Assembly: GCA_009746045.1 (NCBI GenBank)
Contig: RPFO01000692.1
Span: 491,140-529,639, forward strand
Direction of reading: 5' to 3'
DNA: 38,500 bases
DNA from: Mesostigma viride
Taxonomy: Eukaryota > Streptophyta > Mesostigmatophyceae > Mesostigmatales > Mesostigmataceae
The translations under genes were made by a program, and so were the position numbers. Below are positions 30,140 through 38,500 of the stretch, piece after piece; within the stretch, counting starts at the first letter, position 1; each line of letters opens with the position of its first letter. A model generated the notes under the pieces. That model was not told where the DNA came from. It did not search any database and saw only the letters and a program-made list of their open reading frames with translations.

Positions 30140-30852
30140 TTTGAGATCCATACCCAAGACGGTAACTAGTTATGGGTTTGGTTACTGGGCCATAACCATG
30201 GCAGTAACCAGGCCTGTTTACGGGGCAATAACTAGTAGTGGTTACTGGCCTGGTTACGGGCCAGTAACCAGGCCCGTAACCTGCCCCAGTACATAATACC
30301 GGACCAGTAACCATGGCAATAACCAGGACCGTTTACGGCGCCGTAACTAGTAATGGTTACTGGCCAGGTTACGGGCCCGTAACCAGGACAGTAGCCATGC
30401 CCGAGACTGGCCCGTAACCTATGCTGATGCCAAATACCGGACCCGTAACCATGCCAGTAACCATGCCCGTTTACGGGTCAGTTACTTGTACAGGTTACGG
30501 GCCAGTTACCGGTCCCGTAACCAGGCCAGTAACCCATCCCGGTTATCAGAACTGGTCCCGTAACCATGTCAGTTTACCGCCCGGTAACTTCTACTTGGGC
30601 CGTAACCATGCCCGTAACCCAGTAAGGTTACGGGCATGGTTACGGCTCCGGTAAAAGTTACCGCCCAGTAAACGTTCCGGTAACTATTACCGCCCGGTAA
30701 CCATTACCGGCCGGTATTTAGTCTGTTGCATTCCGGGTTACCGGCCGGTAACCTGGCCGGTATTAACCTTAAACGTACATGGTTACCGGCCGGTAACCGC
30801 CCCGGTAACCTTAACCGGGGCGTTTACGCCCCGTAAAATTAACTCCTAGTGT
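30140..30852. repeat. GTAAC/GTTAC-rich palindromic satellite (copy 2)
   Basis: About 700 bp in which GTAAC or GTTAC recurs every 10-20 bases, often arranged as GGTTACGGGCC then GTAACC, so both strands contain the same motif. It ends in TTAACTCCTAGTG, identical to the end of copy 1 at about 4,770-4,782. No coding frame. Confidence 0.9.
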
Positions 30853-31263
30853 CAGCTCCTTCACTAGCTGCAACGTACGCGTGTCCGGTGCTCCGGGTCT
30901 GGACGACGTTTCTTGCCGGCGCTCGCGGCCAGATGAAGGCCTCGTCTGCCAGCCACCACCTCCCGAGCCTCCGGCCCCTAGGGTACCCCCTCGAACTGCA
31001 GGCTCTCCGCGAGCTGTCTGAGTCCTCGCCCCCGCTTCTGGTTGTGGGACCTCAGGTTGGTCGGGTATGTCCATGTCAACCAGATCTTCATCGCTGGACT
31101 CCCCGTCTGCTTCCCGGATTTCTGCGTCTGCAGCCTCCGCGGCGCCGACGGAAGTCTGGCCCCTGGGAAGCGCCTCCGCGGCGTCCCCCTGCACAGCCCA
31201 CACACAAGATGCCAGGGCATTAGTCGGCGTGTACCTGGTACCCAGCTCACACACCACTCTCAC
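30853..31263 (-). CDS. possible exon, acidic Gly/Pro-rich protein
   Basis: An open frame reads through GESSDEDLVDMDIPDQPEVP and a Gly/Ser-rich tail, after an acceptor-like TGTGGGCTGTGCAG near 31,190. It lies just downstream of the gypsy polyprotein stop (31,289) in the same direction. It could be part of a host gene into which the element inserted, or a 3' extension of the element. No motif identifies it, and its far end runs into the GTAAC satellite. Confidence 0.25.
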
Positions 31264-31288
31264 CCTACACCCTACCGGATGTGGCCTG

Positions 31289-33478
31289 CTAACGCAACTG
31301 GTGCGTCTTCTTATATGCTTCTAGTAAGCGGGCGCACCCAGCTAACTCAGTGGCGGTGCGCCAGGAGTCCTCAGACTCATGCTGTGCGAATCGCCATCGC
31401 ACCCGGTATTGTCGCTGGACCCCTCGTCCCCGTTTGACATCCCGGTGTCCCACGATCGCTGCCACCTCGTCCTCCTGTTCCCCCGTGTCCGGATTGAACT
31501 CCAGCGGGGCTGGGGGATGGACCCTGCCCTGGATGGTGTTCTGGTGATACAACTTGAGCTGGTCACGGTGGAAACGGTTGGACGTGAGGTTCCATGACAC
31601 TGGGATGTCCACCTGGAACATGACATCGTCGAACTTGGTGAGGACCTTGTAGGGACCCAGGAACATGGGACGGAGCTTAGTCTTCAGCTCCTTCTCCACC
31701 TTGTGTGAAAATCGCCCGATCTGCGGGCCCTCAACCAGGACCCAATCGCCCACCTCGATGGACGGCGTCCGGTGATCCCGCTTGCCGGCTGTCCTCTCCA
31801 GATACCGCTCTGTCGCTGCGCGGTAGCCCTGGACTGCGCTGTTATGCGCCTGGTGCATCCGCTGCAGCAACCGCTCAACCCCCTGAAGGGTGTCCAGCTT
31901 GACCTGATCCTCTCCAAGTCCGGGGCTCATAAGCAAGTCGAGCGGTGTGAGAGGGTGTCGGCCGGAGTTGAGGAAAAAGGGAGTAAATCCATGGGCGGCC
32001 TGGGGGGCATTGTTCAGGGAAAACTCCACCAAGCCCAGAAGTTCTTCCCAATCGCTGCCCACCGTGTCGGTGTAGTGTCGCATGGTCTCTTGCACTGTGC
32101 GGTTCAACCGCTCCACCAGGTGCGACGACGAGCTGTGGTAGGCCGTGCCCAGCGACACCTTGGTGCCCAGCCGCTCGAAAAACTCCTGCCAGAATTTGGC
32201 CGTGAAGAGCTTGTCGCGGTCAGAGATGAACTGTCGGCTGAGCCCGTGAAACCGAAACACGTGCGTCAGGTATATCTTGGCGCACTCCTCCGCCGTGAGG
32301 TCGACCGGACACGGGGCCAAGTGACACATGCGCGTCAGGCGGTCCACGAACACCAAGACCATGCTGTTGCCGCTCTTCGTCTTCTTAAACGGGCCGATGA
32401 AGTCCATCATGATAGAATCCCAAGGACCCATAGGATCAGGCAGCGTCTTAGGGACGGCTTGAGAGCCCGTGTTCCTGGACTTCATGATCTGGCACGAGGG
32501 GCACTGGCGCACATACGTCTCGATATACTCCTTCATCCCTGGCCAGTAGAAATGCTTGCGGGCCCGGGGAAGGAGGCGGTGGCTTCCTTGATGTCCGCCT
32601 AGAAGGGAATCATGGAGCTCGTGAAGCAAGGCGGCCCTACAAAGCTCAGGGACATACAGCCGCCATTCCTCCGGCTGGACACTCACGAACAGGCGCCCAT
32701 CCTGGAACTTGCAAGGGAAGGCGCCCATCTGCTGGGGATGCGCCCGGATGGCTTCAAGCGCCGCTTCCTCCGTGACCGTGAAACGACTGATCATCGTCTC
32801 CAGGTCCGACGTGACTGTGAACACGTCCGCGGCCGGGTCCTCCGCATCCGTACTCGCCTGGTTGACGAATTCTGAGAAGACTGTGGGTGGGCCGATCGGC
32901 TGAAGCTGAAAAAATCCCTGGGGCGGCACCACATGACTAAGGGGCACGCGCGTATGCGACCCCTCCCCCTCCCCGGGGGTGTCCACGTCCTCGTGGGCGC
33001 TCGACTCCTCCAGGAGGGGTGACAAGTCATCACTGGTGGTGTGCCCAAGATGAAACAGGTGGCGGGCCCGGGGAGACCGTGGCTCCACGCCGTAGGCGGT
33101 CCCCGGGGCGGCCACTGGTACGCAGGTGGTATGAAGCACATCCATGTCCTCATAGAACCAATAGTCCGCCCGTCGCGAGAGGGCGTCGGGCACCACGTTG
33201 TCCGCGCCCTTGACATATTGGATCTTGAACGGCGCAAACTGCGACAAGTACTCCATCCACCGCGCCTGGCGGGGCGTCAGGTTGGGCTGCACCAGGAGGT
33301 GGGTGAGCGGCCGGTGGTCGGTGTGGATCACTAGGCGGTGGGGGTCGAGATCCCCTTGCTCACTAATGGCCACCGAAAACTGGGCCCCCAGGAGATGATG
33401 ACGCCACGTGTGGCAGCTGTAAACGACTGCCAGGAGTTCCTGTTGATGCACTGGATCATTCCGCTCCGCCGGAATCAT
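31289..33478 (-). CDS. gypsy RNase H C-terminal part, integrase and chromodomain
   Basis: 729 open codons. RNase H motifs: HQQELLAV (Glu 14), HTDHRPLTHLL (Asp 54) and VVPDALSRR (Asp 98). Integrase: zinc region H289, H296, C326, C329; core Asp 359 in MMDFIGPF, Asp 420 in ISDRDKLF and Glu 456 in HLVERLNRT. The last two are separated by exactly 35 residues, the canonical D,D35E. A GPY/F-like module follows at about 600-645 (FLGPYKVLTKFDDVMFQVD). The end, about 670-722 (EVAAIVGHRDVKRG... to SWRTATEL), is a chromodomain, placing the element among chromoviruses, whose chromodomain guides insertion. This segment is uninterrupted. Upstream RNase H residues are in another frame beyond a G8 run and the TAG. 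Confidence 0.93.
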   Translation of the reverse strand: MIPAERNDPVHQQELLAVVYSCHTWRHHLLGAQFSVAISEQGDLDPHRLVIHTDHRPLTHLLVQPNLTPRQARWMEYLSQFAPFKIQYVKGADNVVPDALSRRADYWFYEDMDVLHTTCVPVAAPGTAYGVEPRSPRARHLFHLGHTTSDDLSPLLEESSAHEDVDTPGEGEGSHTRVPLSHVVPPQGFFQLQPIGPPTVFSEFVNQASTDAEDPAADVFTVTSDLETMISRFTVTEEAALEAIRAHPQQMGAFPCKFQDGRLFVSVQPEEWRLYVPELCRAALLHELHDSLLGGHQGSHRLLPRARKHFYWPGMKEYIETYVRQCPSCQIMKSRNTGSQAVPKTLPDPMGPWDSIMMDFIGPFKKTKSGNSMVLVFVDRLTRMCHLAPCPVDLTAEECAKIYLTHVFRFHGLSRQFISDRDKLFTAKFWQEFFERLGTKVSLGTAYHSSSSHLVERLNRTVQETMRHYTDTVGSDWEELLGLVEFSLNNAPQAAHGFTPFFLNSGRHPLTPLDLLMSPGLGEDQVKLDTLQGVERLLQRMHQAHNSAVQGYRAATERYLERTAGKRDHRTPSIEVGDWVLVEGPQIGRFSHKVEKELKTKLRPMFLGPYKVLTKFDDVMFQVDIPVSWNLTSNRFHRDQLKLYHQNTIQGRVHPPAPLEFNPDTGEQEDEVAAIVGHRDVKRGRGVQRQYRVRWRFAQHESEDSWRTATELAGCARLLEAYKKTHQLR

Positions 33479-34500
33479 GGTGCGTGAGATGTACTCGATA
33501 GGCTGCAGGCCCTAATTGCCTTGATCCTGCAGGAGAACCCCCCCCGATGGCCACCTTGCTAGCGTCGGTAGCCACGACGAAAGGAAGGGCCGGGTCCGGC
33601 AGGACGAGGACAGGCGCTGTGGTGAGGTGGCGCTTAAGTGCCTCGAAAGCCTGTTGGCTTTGTTCAGCCCAAAGGAACTGGGTACCCTTCTTGAGAAGAG
33701 CGTTGATCGGGGCGGCGATGGTGGCAAACCTCGGGATGAACTGCCGGTAGTAGGATGCCAACCCCAGAAAACTGCGCACCCCTTTCACGTCCGTGGGGAC
33801 CGGCCATTGCTGGACGGCCTCGATCTTCTCCGGGTCGGTCGCGATGCCGTCCGCGGACAGGGTATGGCCCAGAAACGGCACACAGCGACCGGCGCGCACC
33901 TTGGCCTTCCGCGCCGACAGGTGCTCGTCTTCCATGATCTGCAGCACTGCGTCAACATCCTCCAGGTGCTCCTCGAACGTCTTGGAGTACACCAGGATGT
34001 CATCCAGATACGCCAGCGCGCACGTGCGCTTGTAGGTCCAGGGCGGGCGCGCCCCCTTTTGCGGGTCCGTCAGATCCTTGGAGACCTGCGGCAGGTGGGC
34101 CGCTGACAGTGCCCATCACCGGACGGAGGATGTCGTTCATCAGCATCTGGAAGGACGCAGGCGAATTACACAGCCCCATTGCCGCCACCCGAAACTGGTA
34201 GTGACCGAAGGGCGTGGCGAACGCGGTCTTGTGGCAGTCTTCTGGCGCGATGCGCAGCTGCCAAAACCCGTCCGCACAGTCGATGACGGTGAAACACGTA
34301 GCCCCTTGGACACGATTGAAGATGTCGTCGATCCGCGGTAGAGGATACCGGGACTTGACAGTGATGGCGTTCAGCTTCCGGTAGTCAGTCACCAGACGCC
34401 ACTTGCCCCCTGGCTTGGGAACGAGCAGCACGCCCGCTGAGAAGGGGCTGTTGCTGGGTTCAATGAGCCCGGCGTCGAGCAGCGAAATGAGGATCTTCTT
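33456..34500 (-). pseudogene. gypsy reverse transcriptase and start of RNase H (frameshifted)
   Basis: The frame 34,431-34,000 contains PKPGGKWRLVTDYRKLNAIT, VIDCADGFWQLRIAP (first catalytic Asp) and FRVAAMGLCNSPASFQ. The next frame continues through AYLDDILVYSKTFEEH (catalytic Asp pair, at about 34,015) and LGHTLSADG, GVRSFLGLASYYRQF, to the RNase H start VATDASKVAIGG. Between SPASFQ and YLDD is extra sequence of about 20 residues compared with the family. A run of eight G (coding strand; C at 33,538-33,545) breaks the frame, and TAG follows at 33,512-33,514. Confidence 0.88.
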
Positions 34501-35447
34501 GAGCTGAGTCCACCAGCTCGACTGGGCCCATGCGGTACATGGGACTCAGACGCTGTCGGCCCGGAACCCTCCTGGACCTGGATACGGTGTAGCACCGATC
34601 GATTGGGAGGGAACTGGGGTGTGCGATCCGCGAAGAGAGTAGCGCGCTTCTCCAGGACGGCGTTGAACCGCGCCAGCTCGTCCGGAGTGAAGCCGACACC
34701 GATCTCGTTAAGCATGGCCTGAGTGCTGTCCAGGTCTATACGGTACATCGCATACTCCTTGCCCTTCCGGAGCTGGCGCGCCAGCGTCTTGCTACTCATC
34801 AGGATCTGGGACGCTGGTCGAGGCCCGTCCGCCGAGCGCTCGTGTGTAATGTTATGGACCTCGGCGGCCTGTGCCCTGTACTCGCTGTCGGGGCACCAGA
34901 AGGAATCGTCCGGGAACCAAACTACCCCGGTCGGCGCACACTGATGTCCACATCCTGCTTGTCCAGCCAGTCCACCCCAATGATGATGTCTGCAGCGCCC
35001 AGCGGCGAAATGGTCGCCACCAGGTCCACCGGCGTGCCCTGCAGCACCCCCTTGATGTCTGCTAGGCCCGGCGATTGGTGTCGCCGGCCATCCGAATAGG
35101 TGACGTACACTGCCGTGGTGTGTGGTCGTGGGACCAGGCCCAGCCGCCGCACCAGGGCCTCGTTGATGAAGGACGTGGACTCAGGCGCCAATGTCGACCA
35201 GAAACTTCACGTCCATGACCGTTTTCTCCTTCAGATACGGATCAAGGGCGGTGGGAGGAACCAGTAACCCTCCACTGAAAAGAAACAAATGTCGCGAGCC
35301 TCCTTGAGATGCACGCGCCGCCGGTTGGGAGGCCGCGTCTGAAGCCACGTTATTGACGTCTACCTCTACTCTAATTGACTCCGCGTCAGGGCTACCATCT
35401 GATTTCTCTACCCTATCCTCTACCCCGGGGCCCAAGCCCACGGGCAA
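34389..35447 (-). pseudogene. gypsy protease and linker to RT (frameshifted)
   Basis: The frame 35,447-35,181 ends with KFLVDIGA, the retropepsin active-site region with Ile in place of Thr after Asp. The continuation is in 35,191-34,922 (STSFINEALVRRLGL, then IIIGVDWLDK, matching the I-I-G-x-D-W-L end of gypsy proteases). The frame changes exactly after the active-site motif. The linker to RT is in 34,799-34,389. Protease would cut the polyprotein. Confidence 0.75.
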
Positions 35448-35452
35448 GGCTA

Positions 35453-37327
35453 CTACTCCCGAGGAGCGGTGGGACGGGAGGCCGCCTCGCCCGACCGCCC
35501 GCCCTCTTCCCCCCCCTCCTCCTCTTCGTCAGCCTCCTCCTCGTCGTCATACTCGTAGCCAGCCACTGCGTGCGTCTGGCCGGAAGAGGAGGACTGTCGC
35601 CGCGCCTCAATCTCGTTAACCGCACGCAACACGCCCTTGGTAGAGCTGGTCGCGGCTGGTCGCGGCTGCTGGTACTGAGTCGGGACCTGTCTGGCATGCT
35701 GCAGGCGAGCCGCACGCTCACCCGCGTTGCGGGGTCGGTCCCGGGGACCGGAGGAGTCGGGGCGGCTGCCGAAGGCTGGACCGGAGAAGCGAGCGCTGGA
35801 TTCCATCTCCCCTGCACCGCGACTGGCGTGCTTGCCCCGAAGCTTGGGGCAGTCACGCTTGAGGTGCCCCACCTCACTGCACATGAAGCACCGCGCCTTG
35901 CTAGCGTCGATCGCGTTGACACCCTGGTCGGTGTAGCCATCATCAGGGTCGTCAAGGCACTCGTCCTCCTCCTCGCCGACGAACTCAGTGGAGTACATCT
36001 GATTCACCCGTCGCGGGGGAGCTGGCCTGAAGAAACGACGCACTGAGGGTGCACGCCCGCGAGTCACCACGTCGGCCACCTGCAGAAGGTATCTCTGGAT
36101 ATTCAAAATGTCCCAATCCTTCCAAGGAACCTCCGCGTATAGTGCTTGAATACCTCGTCCTGCAGCTCGGGACTGAGCGCCTCAATGAATCTGATCTTGT
36201 ACTCGTACCAAGTCATGTCGGTCAGGTATAGGCGGCGCTGGACTCAAACTTGGACAGAAACTCACGATATGGGGTGGTCCCCTGGCGCAGCTTGCCGAAG
36301 GCGATTCGCTCGTGGAGCTCCGCGTCTGGGGGTATCAACTTGCGGCGCACCCGGTCCATCAGCTCCTCCACGGTTTGCGGGTATGACTGGGATGCGATGC
36401 TCTCACAGTTCAAGATGCTCACCACCGAGGGGTCCATGCAGGTGTTAACCATGCACATGCGGGATCAGATCACAGGTGGCCAGCTGCCAGCTGTGGTGAT
36501 TGCGCCAGATGGTATACTGCTGTTGCCACATGCGTCCCCATTCGTCTACCTCGCGCGGTTTCATGTCCGCGTGCAGCTTGGGTACATTCTTGAAATTGGG
36601 CATCGGTCACGGGGCCTTTACCGCGTTGGTGATGGGCCCACCGACGTCTACGTAGGAGATGCCCGAAGGCGGGGGGCTGCGACCGGGGGAGAGATCCGGA
36701 TCTGGACGGCGTACCATGAGTCCGCCGCACCTGTACTGATGAGGGATGTTCGTACCCCGGGTCATCCAATGCCACCCTGCTGAAATTAAGGTTGCCAACA
36801 GGCGCAGGCGATGGGACCACGCTGCTGTCAAGCACCCGTGGACGCTGCGGTTGAGGTACCGGACGCTGGACGGGCGTATGAGTCTCCTCGCCTCGGGCCG
36901 TGACACTGCTTCTGTCATCCCCTGGCCTGGCCCGTGGTCTATGAGTACCAACGGGCGGGCCCTGCGTAACTGGTTCCTCGTCAACCTCGCCAGTCCCTTC
37001 CAGATCGTCGAACTCGCCATCTGCCCCTGGAATCTCCCCATCATCCTCATCCGAATTCCATAGCGCCGTGGGTAACAGGGAAGTGCTGCCGAAGGACACT
37101 CTGCGTCTGCCCCGGTGGGTGGGGCCCGGCGGAGGTCCCTGGGGACGCCCCCGCCCCGCCCAAGGATGCGATGGCCGCCCTGTGGCTGGCTGCTGATAAC
37201 GGTAGTGCAGGGTATCTTCATTCTCGTCTCCCTGCTGCTCAGGATCATGTGGTAGCCAATGTAGTCTCGTCTGAGGTTGTTGTTGCCGCGGTCGGGGTTG
37301 CTGTTGTTGCCGTTGCTGCTGCGGTGA

Positions 37328-37364
<37 letters not shown>

Positions 37365-37379
37365 TGCTGTTGCTGCTGT

Positions 37380-37463
<84 letters not shown>

Positions 37464-37774
37464 TGCTGTTGCTGCTGCGCGTCCCCTTGAAGCATCTCTC
37501 GGTCACTCCTATCATCTTCCTGCCCTGTTAAGGCGTCTAGATTGTCCCCATCCGCTGGGAACCTAGGGTTCTGGTCTCTGGATCGTGGGAAGCCTTCCGC
37601 AGGTCTCTCCATGACCTCACCTGTACCTGTCTCTGCTTGGTCGTGCAGTGGTACCTCTAGCCCCTCTGTACCGTGCTCGTGGTTGTCTACCGGTTCTATC
37701 TCTCTATTCTCTGAGTCTCTTTCTCTAGTCTCGTCTTCTGTCTCTCTGGCGTTCCTTGTTTGGTACCGTGTCAT
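35453..37774 (-). pseudogene. gypsy Gag with poly-Gln tract and CCHC knuckle (frameshifted)
   Basis: Starts MTRYQTRNARETEDE at ATG 37,774. Its N-terminal half is charged and followed by a Gln tract of about 50 residues (37,330-37,480) and a Pro/Arg-rich linker. Capsid-like coding lies at 36,458-36,222 (TTPYREFLSKFESS) and continues in another frame (TWYEYKIRFIEALSPELQDE) to about 36,120. The knuckle CFMCSEVGHLKRDC (CX2CX4HX4C) is in frame 36,106-35,453, followed by an acidic stretch. At least three frame changes are present. Confidence 0.82.
37331..37480. repeat. (CTG)n / (CAG)n tract in gypsy Gag
   Basis: A CTG-rich trinucleotide run on plus, read as CAG/CAA glutamine codons on the coding strand, with occasional TTG interruptions. 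It is in frame with Gag. Confidence 0.95.
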
Positions 37775-37915
37775 GGCATGGTGCTCGTACCGGTACCTTA
37801 CACTGCAGGCAACACCTCCCCAGGAAGAAAGAGAGAGAAAGAGAGAGAGCAACCACGTGCTATAGATCTATAAATATAGAACCTAGTACTACTCCCTAGT
37901 AATAGTCTCGATCCT

Positions 37916-38209
37916 CTACTGTTTGCTAGGGCCAATGGTCAGCTGAGAGAAGGTCACTGTAACTGCTGTCCCCTCCCCCTGACTGCTGAGCGTGGGTGGC
38001 TTAGAGCATTCACGAGTGGTGTGCATCCCCTCAGGCAATGGCATGTGTTCCCTAACAAACCTATCTGCATCAGTGATGTTATCAAACCCCTTCCACTTAG
38101 CACAAGAGTCTCTGGACATTATCTTATCCTTGATGTGTTCTTCACATGCCTTCCAACTGTAAAATATGGCTGGTCTACCCTCGCCCCCATCATGGGCCAC
38201 GGCATGCAT
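37916..38209 (-). CDS. RNase H1 hybrid-binding (viroplasmin-like) domain ORF
   Basis: Begins at ATG 38,209 with MHAVAHDGGEGRPAIFYSW and continues through CEEHIKDK, AKWKGF and ITDADRFVREH to a stop at 37,916 (about 97 codons). The order of small aromatic, R/P-x-I-F, W-x-x-C, K-x-F and a following helix fits the N-terminal RNA/DNA-hybrid-binding domain of eukaryotic RNase H1, also called the caulimovirus viroplasmin fold. No catalytic RNase H follows within the ORF. It lies upstream of gypsy Gag on the same strand. It may be an accessory ORF of the element, a domain of a longer gene that continues outside the window, or a fragment. Confidence 0.6.
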   Translation of the reverse strand: MHAVAHDGGEGRPAIFYSWKACEEHIKDKIMSRDSCAKWKGFDNITDADRFVREHMPLPEGMHTTRECSKPPTLSSQGEGTAVTVTFSQLTIGPSKQ

Positions 38210-38500
38210 AGTAAGGAAAACCAGATTGACCACCCTTATTTATTCTGTTGCGTCTGGGCATGTTACATCATAGGCTGGCAGCGGCTTGCAAGCAGGAGAG
38301 AAAGGGGAATCCCAGGCTACCTCTAAATGCAGTGACCTTTACCAAAACAAACGAGGAAAGAGCACAGAGTCTAGCACAGCACACGCCCAAGCTTCCGCTG
38401 CAAGGGCTATACAATAAGCACACGGAGGTAAACACCGTCAACACAGTCGGCAACAGCCAGACGGTATCCACCCCCACGACCCCTTGCAGGTCAAACAACG
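38210..38500. other. window edge, no recognisable feature
   Basis: Mixed-composition sequence without a supported gene. It could contain part of an LTR of the gypsy element or the upstream part of the hybrid-binding-domain gene, but neither can be shown. Confidence 0.4.

Larger units (their letters stand above)
31289..37774 (-). mobile_element. Ty3/gypsy chromovirus-like retrotransposon, internal region
   Basis: Domain order on the minus strand is Gag, CCHC knuckle, protease, RT, RNase H, integrase, chromodomain, the standard Ty3/gypsy order. Frames change at several places and an in-frame TAG lies at 33,512-33,514, so this copy is probably inactive unless some breaks are read errors. No LTR pair was found: 37,775-38,500 shows no visible match to 30,840-31,288, so the LTRs are lost, highly diverged or outside the window. 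Confidence 0.9.

Noticed and set aside
31772-32602. 276-codon plus-strand ORF
   Set aside because: Antisense shadow of the gypsy integrase frame, which has all catalytic motifs.

Overview
The window looks like repeat-rich nuclear DNA of a eukaryote, most likely a green alga. It holds several transposable elements, spliceable multi-exon genes with GT-AG borders, long micro- and minisatellites, and no prokaryotic operon structure. No housekeeping gene anchors the taxonomy, so the group is an inference from the element types and base composition.

Layout. 1-1,320: pyrimidine-rich microsatellite and a ~77-bp minisatellite. 1,600-2,080: a possible minus-strand exon. 2,480-3,895: four copies of a ~350-bp tandem repeat. 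4,440-4,790: a GTAAC/GTTAC-rich satellite. 5,188-6,901: a possible plus-strand gene ending in a peptidase-like segment, frameshifted near its end. 6,950-8,840: dispersed repeats around a 517-bp (TTG)n tract. 9,603-9,838: (CAGG)n, probably inside the first intron of a minus-strand gene whose first exon is 9,853-10,178.

10,346-28,000 reads as one composite mobile element. The ends are CACTA...TAGTG. The arms are arrays of a hairpin-forming motif, inverted relative to each other. Inside lie a minus-strand, multi-exon Tnp2-like transposase (27,258-22,805, five exons whose phases agree) and a plus-strand protein kinase gene (19,839-21,281) with a duplicated 3' fragment. The left arm is itself interrupted by an 8.5-kb LTR retrotransposon (10,480-18,967, minus strand). 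This element has 456/457-bp LTRs, a 5-bp target duplication CTCCG, a primer-binding site, and frameshifted Gag, integrase, protease, RT and RNase H. The protease-like block lies between integrase and RT, which fits neither the standard copia nor the standard gypsy order.

28,225-29,791: a three-exon plus-strand gene of unknown function with three phase-0 exons. Together with the gene at 10,178 it flanks the composite element divergently. 30,140-30,840: a second GTAAC satellite. 31,289-37,774: a minus-strand Ty3/gypsy chromovirus (Gag with poly-Gln, CCHC, PR, RT, RNase H, integrase with D,D35E, chromodomain), broken by frameshifts and an in-frame TAG; no LTRs were found. 37,916-38,209: a short minus-strand ORF resembling the RNase H1 hybrid-binding (viroplasmin) domain.

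Many breaks in otherwise well-conserved coding regions are single-base, several in homopolymers. Residual sequencing error is a real alternative to decay for most of them.
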